Source of the DNA: an uncultured Desulfobulbaceae bacterium
GTDB lineage: Bacteria > Desulfobacterota > Desulfobulbia > Desulfobulbales > BM004
Direction: 5' to 3'
Assembly (NCBI GenBank): GCA_947258675.1
Contig: CAMYJP010000033.1
Coordinates: 1-13,041, forward strand
DNA length: 13,041 nt
Shown here: positions 1-7,227 of the stretch, piece by piece
Layout: each line of letters begins with the position of its first letter
Numbering within the stretch: the stretch's first letter is position 1
Made by a program: the position numbers and the translations under genes
The notes under the pieces: generated by a model
The model's input: only the letters and a program-made list of their open reading frames with translations
Told to the model about the DNA's origin: nothing
Databases searched by the model: none

Positions 1-72
1 AACTTCAACATAATCATATGGATCCGAACGATATTTACTCAAGATTGCATCAAAGTCTATTTCGTTATGCAT
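1..72 (-). CDS. Partial third gene of the acc operon, possibly a biotin carrier protein (5' end only)
   Basis: An ATG at 72-70 opens a frame that stays open for 24 codons to the window edge. It encodes MHNEIDFDAILSKYRSDPYD followed by YVEV. An AAAGG ribosome-binding sequence lies 4 nt upstream of the ATG. The start is only 23 bp after the carboxyltransferase stop on the same strand, so co-transcription is very likely. An acetyl-CoA carboxylase needs biotin carboxylase, carboxyltransferase and a biotinylated carrier. The first two lie just upstream and neither contains a biotinyl domain, so a biotin/lipoyl-attachment protein is the logical next gene. The visible 24 residues precede any biotinylation motif, so this function rests on context alone. 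Confidence 0.5.
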   Translation of the reverse strand, partial: MHNEIDFDAILSKYRSDPYDYVEV

Positions 73-95
73 GCAGCCTTTAACCTTAAACTGTT

Positions 96-2354
96 TTATC
101 TATAATACAAATTCCTCCCACCCATGGTGAGAAGAGCCTTATGTAAGTTTTTACGAAATTCGCGCCGGTCCCAGATGCCTTGTATATGGCCTCTTTGTAG
201 TGCATTCCGGGCATTATGGTAGTCAGGCGGAATATCTTCACCAGTGGTTTCCCTAATCACCCGATGTCCGGCAAAACCGATTCTGCTGGAACGGATTGCA
301 AATTGATATGGAGAGCAGCCAAGAAAGCTTGCCACAGGCCCAGCATACGAATTGTTGTCGTAAACTACGATGTAGAGTCCACCTGAATCAATATATTCAC
401 GAACAGCCATTGTACATTTAGGCATCTGAATAACACCGAGAGTTCCTTCTTGGATGCGTATACCGCCGGTGGTATGTACATAAGCCAAAAGAGGTCTGCG
501 TTTGAGCCGCGCTTTTTCACAGGCAATAACGAATTTTTCGCCTTCGGTGGAGCCGACGGTACCGTTCCTAAAGTCACTGTAAAGCATTGCAACAACAATA
601 TCTACATCTAACACTTTCGCATAAAATGTGATATTGGCACTGTTACGGCCGGTTCGTCCTCTGGCGTTTTCGAGCCTGCTGTCAAACCCGTAATATCCCA
701 ATGGATTTAAAGCAAGCAAATCTGCATTGAATTCATTTACCGAATCCAAATCAAAGAGGTTTTTGAGATACCATTCGTATTCCAGCGGGAAATGAAAACC
801 GCAATTTTCGCAAACACCAGAGAATTCACCATACAGATCCGGCACCCAAAGGTCCTTGCAGCCGTATTTTTCAGCGTTCGGACACGAAACGGTTCGATCT
901 TCATTGGCCAGAGGGCTGGTGTAGGTATCGAGAAGTTCTATGGGATCCATACCATTTCCTACGCTTCGGTCAATTGTTGGTTTTGACTGTTTTTCAATAG
1001 GCGTGCGGCTTATAAAATTGAAGGCTGCAGTAAACGGAGCAGATAGCCTTTGCATTAAAGCAGAGCTTTCACCAGAGACGTCTTTGAGAACTTTTTCCAC
1101 CTGTTTCTGATGGCTTCTAAGTAAATCAAAACGGAAGCTGTAGTAGCATCTAGCGGAAAGGTTTCGAACCTTTTGATATACAGCTTCAGAGGTTGACGGC
1201 TTACCGCCATAGCTGTCGGTGGCCATGCTTCGATATTTTCTGGTGCGCGAATTCAGAAGCCTTTTAACTTCATCTTCGGCCAAATCCCACGAAATATCAA
1301 TTTTTGGTTCTTCTGCCGCTTCTTCTTCGGCTTTTTTCAATTTTATTTCATAGGCTCGGAAGGCTCGCAAACTTTTCGTTTTTAATACGACTTCATCTGT
1401 AGCCCGCAAGATTTCTGACTTGAGTTGCTTGAAAAAGGCAAAATCATCTCTTTTTGCGCCAAGTAGAGGTTCCTGGATGATTCGATCAATAGTGCCTAGT
1501 TTTAAATTGTCCGATGCGGTTATTCGTAATCTGTCAGCGCAAGCCTCTACGAGTTCTCGGGGTAGCTTTTCGCCTTCCTTGATTTTTCCTTCTATTGCCG
1601 CCGCTCCTTCAGGAGAGATGACGGAATAGTATCCATGAGAGAGCATCAACCTGAAATCACTTAATCCCACCGCCTCGGCACCACCGGATCCGCCCTCTGA
1701 GATCACTGAGATCATGGGCACCCTGAGCTTGGTCATCGTGAATATATTTCTTGCAATTTGCTGAGCAGCTCCTGGGTATTCTTCTACTGGAAAGGAACCT
1801 GGAGTAAAAATATAGAAGTGTATCGGAATACCTTCAGTTTCCGCAACTCGCATGTATCTTAAAGCTTTTTCATTGCCCCAGGGCTTGCTTGAACCTCCGT
1901 TTCGGAACTCTTCCCCATGACCTTTTTCATGACCTATTACCATGACCGGTTGTGTATAAAACCTGTTTTTACTTTGTCGTACAACATTGGCTTTTGCTAC
2001 AACCATAGATGGGTCGATACTGGCATCGTCCTCTCCTCCTAGCTCTGTGTATTCTTCATAAATATTTTCCAGAATATCTTTGAGAGAAAACCTGAGAGGG
2101 CTGCGCACAATGCGTGCACGTTCCATGGATGTAAGGTTTTCTTCACACCGTTCTTCGAGAAAGGTCAGGCTGTCTTCCAACTTACGTAGTTCTTCGGCAA
2201 GATCCTCCTCTGAATAATCATAGTAGGAATGGAGCAGATGGTTATGTTTTTCCTGAAAACCGGAGATATTACCCCATTCGTTGGAGTCTTTAATTGAAAT
2301 AAGGTAATTAATTCGCTCTTCGGTTTTGAGAAGCCGTTTTCGTAAATTTTCCAT
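96..2354 (-). CDS. Fused acetyl-CoA carboxylase carboxyltransferase, alpha (AccA-like) then beta (AccD-like)
   Basis: This 752-residue cytoplasmic enzyme should transfer CO2 from carboxybiotin to acetyl-CoA, giving malonyl-CoA for fatty-acid synthesis. Residues about 1-110 are charged and helical, as at the AccA N-terminus. Residues about 115-330 are the alpha crotonase-like domain, with the oxyanion motif SEGGSGGAEAVG at 219-230. A linker of about 150 residues follows, with a Lys/Glu/Ala-rich stretch near 335-350. Residues about 485-750 are the beta half, with a zinc-binding cysteine cluster (C491, C499, C515, C518), the oxyanion motif TTGGIRIQEG at 628-637 and an AccD-like end near 720-742. 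E. coli encodes the two halves separately, and many acyl-CoA carboxylases fuse them beta-alpha, whereas here the order is alpha-beta. The first zinc pair is CX7C rather than CX2C. The ATG at 2354 has no strong Shine-Dalgarno. The gene lies 69 bp after accC on the same strand. Confidence 0.9.
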   Translation of the reverse strand: MENLRKRLLKTEERINYLISIKDSNEWGNISGFQEKHNHLLHSYYDYSEEDLAEELRKLEDSLTFLEERCEENLTSMERARIVRSPLRFSLKDILENIYEEYTELGGEDDASIDPSMVVAKANVVRQSKNRFYTQPVMVIGHEKGHGEEFRNGGSSKPWGNEKALRYMRVAETEGIPIHFYIFTPGSFPVEEYPGAAQQIARNIFTMTKLRVPMISVISEGGSGGAEAVGLSDFRLMLSHGYYSVISPEGAAAIEGKIKEGEKLPRELVEACADRLRITASDNLKLGTIDRIIQEPLLGAKRDDFAFFKQLKSEILRATDEVVLKTKSLRAFRAYEIKLKKAEEEAAEEPKIDISWDLAEDEVKRLLNSRTRKYRSMATDSYGGKPSTSEAVYQKVRNLSARCYYSFRFDLLRSHQKQVEKVLKDVSGESSALMQRLSAPFTAAFNFISRTPIEKQSKPTIDRSVGNGMDPIELLDTYTSPLANEDRTVSCPNAEKYGCKDLWVPDLYGEFSGVCENCGFHFPLEYEWYLKNLFDLDSVNEFNADLLALNPLGYYGFDSRLENARGRTGRNSANITFYAKVLDVDIVVAMLYSDFRNGTVGSTEGEKFVIACEKARLKRRPLLAYVHTTGGIRIQEGTLGVIQMPKCTMAVREYIDSGGLYIVVYDNNSYAGPVASFLGCSPYQFAIRSSRIGFAGHRVIRETTGEDIPPDYHNARNALQRGHIQGIWDRREFRKNLHKALLTMGGRNLYYR

Positions 2355-2379
2355 GCGAAATATTAGTATTTGGTTTTCA

Positions 2380-2405
2380 TCCGGAAGATATCAAGGTTTT
2401 CCGGA
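2380..2405 (-). other. Inverted repeat (hairpin) between biotin carboxylase and carboxyltransferase genes
   Basis: TCCGGAA at 2380-2386 and TTCCGGA at 2399-2405 form a perfect 7-bp stem with a 12-nt loop that contains GATATC. It sits in the 69-bp gap between the two genes, about 25 nt upstream of the carboxyltransferase start. No T-run follows it on the minus strand, so it is not a classic intrinsic terminator. It could be an mRNA processing or stability element, or chance. Confidence 0.35.
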
Positions 2406-2423
2406 AAAAATATCAGAGTCTGC

Positions 2424-3824
2424 TTAAAACGTGAGCAGTCTGTCGAGGTTATTCCCCAGGTAGTTAATATTTGTGATGATGGGTTCTCCTTTACCGTTTG
2501 AGCCTTCGATCTGAACATCATCAAGGAATTGTTTGGCGCGTTCTTTTGTTGCCTGAATTGTTTTCCCCCAAACAATCGCTAAGGCGAGGTTGGGATCATA
2601 ATCACTGGGAATCACATATGGTCTGTCAAATGGCACGTGAGTGTAAATAGCAGCCCATTCGCGCTGTGGGAAGGAGAATTTGGTTATTGTGCCTATCCAG
2701 GGTGCAAAGCCGCGTTGGGTATCCTCTGCAACAATTCGGAGTTCAATGCTGGCCCCGCTGAAAGTGATATCGTTCTGAGAAATCCCGAGTGGTTCCCCAA
2801 GAGCGAGACGAATCTGCTCCTTTATAAGGTTGGGCTGTTTGCCGTTTATATAACTTATCCTTGCTGAAACATCATTTTCGACCTGAATGCGGGTATTAAC
2901 TTCGAGCAGGTAGGGCTGGCCGTTTTGGGCGACTATCCATTCCCAGGTGCCGACATTATCATAACGTACATGGGAGGCGAGTTTCAAAGAGTATTGTACA
3001 ATTTTTTCAAGGACTTCTTTTGAGTTAAAATCATAGGAAAAACAATCGTTGTCAAACCCTGGAGCAGCTTCAAGCCTTTTTTGACGTCCGGTGCTCTGGA
3101 TAGTGCAATTCCTTGTGCCAAAGTGCAAACGTTCACCTTGCCGGCTGCAGACAAGCTGAACTTCGAGGTGGTTGTAATCACGAAGACATTGCTCAATTAA
3201 CACTCCACCATCGCCAAATTGCCTCTTGGCATAATTTTGCACTTGCCTGTATACCCTTCTGAATTGTTCGATTTCAGAAACTTCTTCGATGCCCATACCA
3301 CCACCACCGGCAGCCGCCTTAACCAGAACAGAAGGACTTTTGATATCCTGTCGACGTTGATTTTCCATGAGTTGTTCGGCAATTTCTTCAGCTTCCATTT
3401 CGTTGTAAATGGGCGCGTCAGTGCCAGGAATTACCGGAATATCTAATTGCTTGGCGATTCTTTTGGTATTGATTTTGTCACCAAGGTTTTTGATAACTTC
3501 CCAATTAGGTCCAATGAAAACAAGCGACCGGTCGCGAATCGTAGCTCTTCTCGCAAACCTGTGATCTTCTGAAAAAAAACCATATCCCGGATGGATAGCG
3601 GTACACATAGCATGATCAGCCACCGCAAGAATGTCATTTGGATCTGTATAGCTCGCAATGCGCCAGGCTTCATGCTTTTCGTTATCGAGTCGAATGCGGA
3701 CATGTTCGGAATCTTCATCTGCAGCTGTGTATACAACCGCAAAATCAATATCCAGCTCTTTGCAGGCCTTCATTATGCGTAGGGCGATTTCTCCACGATT
3801 GGCTATGAGTACTTTTCCTTTCAA
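2424..3824 (-). CDS. accC: Biotin carboxylase subunit of acetyl-CoA carboxylase (divergent AccC)
   Basis: This 466-residue ATP-grasp enzyme should carboxylate biotin on its carrier using ATP and bicarbonate. The N-terminal domain begins KVLIANRGEIALRIMKA, and HPGYGFFSE lies at 78-86. The glycine-rich ATP loop AGGGGMG is at 172-178. The catalytic segment keeps Q248-K249 and a following Glu, and EVNTRIQVE at 308-316 keeps the metal-binding and catalytic Glu, Asn and Arg. R363 in ELRIVAED matches the conserved biotin-pocket Arg. Length fits stand-alone AccC (about 450), and no biotinyl domain is attached. Divergences: the usual QVEHPVTE is QVENDVSA, about nine residues are inserted before LIKEQ, and RRxQK is reduced to TGRQK. 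The start is TTG, supported by AAGGGA 6 nt upstream. It is first in the leftward operon with the carboxyltransferase. A related biotin-dependent carboxylase cannot be excluded, but the partner gene favours acetyl-CoA. Confidence 0.9.
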   Translation of the reverse strand: MKGKVLIANRGEIALRIMKACKELDIDFAVVYTAADEDSEHVRIRLDNEKHEAWRIASYTDPNDILAVADHAMCTAIHPGYGFFSEDHRFARRATIRDRSLVFIGPNWEVIKNLGDKINTKRIAKQLDIPVIPGTDAPIYNEMEAEEIAEQLMENQRRQDIKSPSVLVKAAAGGGGMGIEEVSEIEQFRRVYRQVQNYAKRQFGDGGVLIEQCLRDYNHLEVQLVCSRQGERLHFGTRNCTIQSTGRQKRLEAAPGFDNDCFSYDFNSKEVLEKIVQYSLKLASHVRYDNVGTWEWIVAQNGQPYLLEVNTRIQVENDVSARISYINGKQPNLIKEQIRLALGEPLGISQNDITFSGASIELRIVAEDTQRGFAPWIGTITKFSFPQREWAAIYTHVPFDRPYVIPSDYDPNLALAIVWGKTIQATKERAKQFLDDVQIEGSNGKGEPIITNINYLGNNLDRLLTF

Positions 3825-3830
3825 AGATGA

Positions 3831-3836
3831 TCCCTT
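3831..3836 (-). promoter_or_regulatory. Ribosome-binding site that fixes the TTG start of accC
   Basis: Read on the minus strand, AAGGGA lies 6 nt before TTG at 3824-3822. The TTG places KGKVLIANRG at the expected N-terminus of a biotin carboxylase. No ATG stands nearby in this frame, so the TTG start is well supported. Confidence 0.7.
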
Positions 3837-4007
3837 ATATCTGGCAATTTAATTGTGCTTGAATTCTGAGGAATATTTGCTCTTTGCTGTTTACCAGCCA
3901 AAATTTCTTTCGAAATGGCATGATATTTTGACCTAGTTGCCAGTGTTGTAGATTGATTGGGTGGATTGAGCAGCAGACCTGAGCTCCTTGTTTCCGGATG
4001 ATGGCTA

Positions 4008-4035
4008 ACTATAATTGGGTGAATCTGAATATAAA
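4008..4035 (-). promoter_or_regulatory. Candidate sigma-70 promoter for the accC operon
   Basis: On the minus strand TTTATA (4035-4030) and TATAGT (4013-4008) are separated by 16 bp. They match the -35 consensus at 4 of 6 and the -10 at 5 of 6. Transcription would start near 4001, giving a leader of about 180 nt before the TTG. The promoter lies just past a minus-strand terminator-like hairpin, which fits the start of an independent unit. It was judged by eye in AT-rich DNA, so chance matches are likely. Confidence 0.3.
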
Positions 4036-4059
4036 AGAGAAATCCTGAATCCTGAGAAC

Positions 4060-4098
4060 AAAAAAGGATGAATACTGTTATTTTCAGTTTATTCATCC
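4060..4098 (-). terminator. Rho-independent terminator-like hairpin on the minus strand, upstream of accC
   Basis: GGATGAATA (4098-4090 read on the minus strand) pairs perfectly over 9 bp with TATTCATCC (4074-4066). Inside the 15-nt loop, CTG and CAG can add three pairs. Six T residues follow immediately at 4065-4060 on the minus strand. The stem is only moderately GC-rich. No recognised leftward gene ends here, so it may end a small unannotated transcript, insulate accC, or act as a leader attenuator if transcription starts further right. Confidence 0.45.
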
Positions 4099-4206
4099 CT
4101 GCTAAAGTTGCCTTTATTCCTATCGCATTCGTGGCTATTAATCTGAAAGGCAAATGATTTTCTGAATCCCAAACGATTTTTCTTCGGTAGAAGTGTGAAA
4201 ATTAGT

Positions 4207-4247
4207 GCGCTTATATACCTGTTTTCAGGGTAAGCGTCAATTTTTTT
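4207..4247 (+). terminator. Rho-independent terminator-like hairpin on the plus strand, upstream of corC
   Basis: CGCTTA (4208-4213) pairs with TAAGCG (4231-4236), extended by a G-U pair (4207/4237). A second stem CCTG/CAGG (4218-4221 with 4226-4229) caps it with a TTTT loop. Seven T residues follow at 4241-4247 after a 3-nt gap. The orientation is rightward, yet no recognised gene ends here. It could terminate a small plus-strand RNA starting between about 3850 and 4200, or shield corC from stray transcription. Confidence 0.45.
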
Positions 4248-4402
4248 CTTGACTTTATCCCCTATTTTCCCTACCCATTGAGAAGACTTAATGAAGAAAT
4301 GCATAGAAATTATCATTTTGTTCCAAACCAATTCTCTGTTGAGCAATAGCAAAGAATAGACGATTATTATTTCGAGCTGAAAACTATTTCCGGTATTTCC
4401 GG

Positions 4403-4427
4403 ACCTTATGTTAAGTAAGGTATAAAT
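4403..4427 (+). promoter_or_regulatory. Operator-like palindrome abutting a -10 box for corC
   Basis: ACCTTA (4403-4408) and TAAGGT (4416-4421) form a perfect 6-bp inverted repeat with a 7-nt spacer. It runs directly into TATAAAT (4421-4427), a good -10 candidate about 40 bp upstream of the corC ATG. No good -35 hexamer is visible at the expected distance, where two copies of TTTCCGG lie. A palindrome in the promoter spacer suggests binding by a dimeric regulator. This is inference from layout only. Confidence 0.3.
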
Positions 4428-4467
4428 AATTACATATTTCGACAAAGGAATCAATTAACCGATATCA

Positions 4468-5334
4468 ATGGATACAGATCCCCCTCCTGACTCGCACGAC
4501 TCACCATCTACTAAGAACTTTTTCATCAGAATCATTGAATTCCTGGGCATAAATCGTCCTCCCGATTCCGCCGAAGATCTTGAACAAGAAATTCAAGACC
4601 TTCTTGAAGAAGGGGAGGAGCATGGTCTTATTACCAGCCAGGAAGGACAACTTTTTAATAGTATTTTCGAGTTTAAAGATACGCTGGTGTATGAAATAAT
4701 GACTCCCCGTTCGGAAATGATATGTGCTGAAATAAATACTTCTATGCCCGAACTGGTTAAATTGGTTACTGAGAATGGTTTTACTCGAATCCCGATTCAT
4801 TCTGATTCACCCGACCATATAGTCGGTATTGTGCATGCTAAGGATCTGCTGGTCATGGCTGGCGGGCCATGTGGGCAAGAACCCGTGCTTTCGGAATTGG
4901 TGAAACCGGCTTATTTCGTGCCGGAAAATAAAAGGCTTGTTGACTTGCTACGTGAATTTCAGGCTAAAAAAGTGCATATGGCCATTGTCACCGATGAGTT
5001 TGGCAGTGTACGCGGTCTGATTACTGTGGAGGATATTCTTGAAGAAATCGTTGGCGAAATTCATGACGAATACGATAAGTCGGATACCGGCTGGCGGGTA
5101 CTGGCAGATGGTTCATTATTGATTTACGCTAAGGTGGATATTGAAGAAGTGGAGTCTTTTTTTGGAATTACTTTCCCGGAAGGGCATTATGAATCGGTTG
5201 GTGGGTTGATAATCAATCAGTTGGGGTATGTACCCCAAAATGGAGAAACAGTGGAACTAGCTGGATTGATGTTTAAAGTGATATCAGCGACCAAACGTCA
5301 TATTAAAACTGTCAAGATCAGCAGAATTGAATAG
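4468..5334 (+). CDS. CBS-domain protein of the CorC/YbeX (HlyC) family
   Basis: This 288-residue cytoplasmic protein belongs to the CorC/TlyC family, linked to magnesium and cobalt efflux and, for YbeX in E. coli, to ribosome-related functions. Residues about 35-70 form the acidic EEGEEHGLITSQEGQL segment that precedes the CBS pair. CBS1 begins with VYEIMTPRSEM (74-84) and includes FTRIPI...IVGIVHAKDLL (105-128). CBS2 covers about 145-200, with VTDEFGSVRGLITVEDILEE (174-193). The CorC/HlyC C-terminal domain follows from about 205 to 285, including YESVGGLI. The transmembrane DUF21 domain of larger paralogs is absent, so this is the short YbeX-like form. An in-frame TAA at 4456 makes ATG 4468 the first possible start, although the AAAGGA ribosome-binding sequence (4444-4449) is unusually far away at 18 nt. 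lnt follows 115 bp later, as in E. coli ybeX-lnt. Confidence 0.9.
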   Translation: MDTDPPPDSHDSPSTKNFFIRIIEFLGINRPPDSAEDLEQEIQDLLEEGEEHGLITSQEGQLFNSIFEFKDTLVYEIMTPRSEMICAEINTSMPELVKLVTENGFTRIPIHSDSPDHIVGIVHAKDLLVMAGGPCGQEPVLSELVKPAYFVPENKRLVDLLREFQAKKVHMAIVTDEFGSVRGLITVEDILEEIVGEIHDEYDKSDTGWRVLADGSLLIYAKVDIEEVESFFGITFPEGHYESVGGLIINQLGYVPQNGETVELAGLMFKVISATKRHIKTVKISRIE

Positions 5335-5449
5335 GCTCAAGCTAATTGTTAGTTTCAAATAACCAACTCTTGTAGGTATCTCTTACTTATTCGAATCAGA
5401 GCCTTTATTACAGCCTGCACCCTAATCCTGTCCAATTTTTCATATTCCT

Positions 5450-7060
5450 GTGGAACATTTAAAGAGCAATAAAATCAACTACTATTTTGCCTTCGGGACT
5501 GGGTGCTTGTTTTTTTTATCATTCCCAGGTTCTGCTGGATTTTGGCCATTGATTTTTCTGGCACTAGTCCCGTTTTTATGGGCAATTCAAGGTGTGTCTC
5601 CTGGCAAAGCCTTCCGGCTGGGATTATTTGCCGGTTTTATACATTATGTCTCGCTTCTATATTGGATAGTCATTGTCCTTGGTTTTTACGGACATCTCGC
5701 CTGGTGGGTATCGGTTCCAGCTCTTATTTTGCTCTCTTTATATATGAGTCTGTATACTGCTTTTTTTGCCATGGGCGCTGCAGTAATGCAGCAACGGTTG
5801 TTTGCATTTATATGGTTGGCACCAACCGCATGGGTGGCTCTCGATTTTATCCGCGGAACAGTCTTTTCCGGTTTCCCCTGGCAAGATGTTGGCTATTCCC
5901 TGTATCGTATTCCTTTATTGATACAGGTTGCTGACCTTGTTGGCCACCATGGTATTACCTATCTTATTATATTGATAAACTGTCTGTTCTTTGCAGTAAT
6001 TAAAATCGTGTCACGTCTCTCGGACGATAATGTAAATCATGGCCAAACTAGGGATGCTCAGTGGAAGACTTCATTATCATTAGGGATTGGCCTTTTATTT
6101 GTACTGATCACAGCTTATTATAATTTCTCGCGCTACCAAGAAGTAGAATATCTTGTCAACCAGAGCCAGTCAATTCCGGTTGTTGTAGTTCAGGGCAATA
6201 TTCCCCAGGATCAGAAATGGACACCCGAAATGCAGGAAGAAACTCTGAAAATATATACGGATCTCTCGATCTCAGCCCTTTCCACTATGACTAAAGAGAA
6301 TGCTTCACCTATTCTTATCTGGCCAGAGACAGCAATTCCTCTTTATCTGCATGAGGATGGCAGGATACCAATTATTATCGAATCGATGACACAGGATGAA
6401 GGAGTGTTTTTACTGACCGGAGCTCCATATATTGAGGAAAGTTCTGCTTCAGGCTCTTCAGAGGCCCAAAGGCATTATAATAGTGCAGTGCTTATTTCAG
6501 ATAATGGGAAAATTATCGATAGATACGATAAACAACACCTGGTTCCGTTTGGGGAATATATTCCATTCAGAAGTATTCTGCCTTCTGTAGCACCAGTAGT
6601 TGAAAGTATGGGAGATTTTAATGCCGGTTCCAAACGAGGGCCGCTTTCCTGCCAGAATGTAAAGCTTGGGATTTTGATATGCTTTGAGAGTATTTTCCCA
6701 GACCTATCTAGAAATTGGGCAGCAGAAGGAGCAAATCTGCTGGTGAATATCACCAACGATGCCTGGTTCGGTCGCTCCAGCGCCCCTTGGCAGCATCTAT
6801 CCATGGCTGTTTTCAGAGCAGTGGAAACTAGAAAATCTATGGCGCGAGCAGCAAATACAGGAGTGAGCGGATTTGTGGATCCTCTCGGCAGGCTGCTTTC
6901 AGTCTCGTCACTGTTTGAATCGGATTATCTGATGGCAAAAATCCCATTGCTGGGTTCATCCACAACATTTGTCCGATATGGCCATTATTTCCCGTCGATG
7001 TGTCTCATTGTGACCCTGCTGACTATTGTTTCGGGAATACGTCGAAAGCGTGGTATGTAA
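5450..7060 (+). CDS. lnt: Apolipoprotein N-acyltransferase
   Basis: This 536-residue inner-membrane enzyme adds the third acyl chain from phospholipid to the N-terminal cysteine of diacylglyceryl lipoproteins, the last maturation step before Lol sorting. Hydrophobic segments in residues about 10-225 form the N-terminal membrane bundle. The periplasmic nitrilase-like domain spans about 240-500, with one more membrane helix at about 512-530. The catalytic triad is visible: Glu293 in IWPETAIP, Lys361 in YDKQHLVPFGEYIPFR and Cys411 in LGILICFESIFPD. AWFGRSSAPWQH and RAANTGVSGFVDPLGR are also typical. Length is close to E. coli Lnt (512). The start is GTG, the only usual start codon between the in-frame TAA at 5423 and the first membrane helix, and it has no clear ribosome-binding sequence. 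Its place after corC is a conserved neighbourhood. Confidence 0.95.
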   Translation: MEHLKSNKINYYFAFGTGCLFFLSFPGSAGFWPLIFLALVPFLWAIQGVSPGKAFRLGLFAGFIHYVSLLYWIVIVLGFYGHLAWWVSVPALILLSLYMSLYTAFFAMGAAVMQQRLFAFIWLAPTAWVALDFIRGTVFSGFPWQDVGYSLYRIPLLIQVADLVGHHGITYLIILINCLFFAVIKIVSRLSDDNVNHGQTRDAQWKTSLSLGIGLLFVLITAYYNFSRYQEVEYLVNQSQSIPVVVVQGNIPQDQKWTPEMQEETLKIYTDLSISALSTMTKENASPILIWPETAIPLYLHEDGRIPIIIESMTQDEGVFLLTGAPYIEESSASGSSEAQRHYNSAVLISDNGKIIDRYDKQHLVPFGEYIPFRSILPSVAPVVESMGDFNAGSKRGPLSCQNVKLGILICFESIFPDLSRNWAAEGANLLVNITNDAWFGRSSAPWQHLSMAVFRAVETRKSMARAANTGVSGFVDPLGRLLSVSSLFESDYLMAKIPLLGSSTTFVRYGHYFPSMCLIVTLLTIVSGIRRKRGM

Positions 7061-7227
7061 TGCAAAACCCTGATTAATCATGTATTTTACTAATGCTGAA
7101 GAGACAAGTTTAATATATCCTTTAATGTCAGCAGCCAATGGAATATACTATGAGGTTTGTAATATACTTTTTTTGTTCAGCTTCAGTAAATTGAGGGAAG
7201 AGAAATAAATTTAGCGAGGTGTAAAAA

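Larger units (their letters stand above)
3825..4467. other. 643-bp divergent intergenic region between accC and corC
   Basis: This AT-rich region separates leftward accC from rightward corC. It holds two terminator-like hairpins, a candidate accC promoter and a palindrome near a corC -10 box, listed separately. Two minus-strand reading frames cross it. One of 121 codons has a TTG at 4454 and a stop at 4089. One of 110 codons starts at 4153 and its TGA overlaps the accC TTG. Neither has a ribosome-binding site, and both run through the hairpins. I recognise neither product. The end of the second (roughly its last 40 codons) reads more like protein than the rest, so a small or decayed upstream gene is possible but not shown. 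Short direct repeats include AATCCTG twice in tandem near 4041-4054 and TTTCCGG twice near 4387-4402. Confidence 0.6.

Noticed and set aside
3443..3748. 101-codon minus-strand ORF inside accC
   Set aside because: It is entirely contained in the well-supported biotin carboxylase gene in another frame, so it is a shadow.
4089..4454. 121-codon minus-strand ORF as a real gene
   Set aside because: It starts with TTG, has no ribosome-binding site, runs through the plus-strand hairpin and its product is unrecognised. It is noted within the intergenic region only.
7144..7168. Two TATACT boxes (7144-7149 and 7163-7168) as prfB promoters
   Set aside because: Both resemble a -10 hexamer, but no reasonable -35 hexamer lies at the proper distance and the region is AT-rich, so I do not call a promoter.
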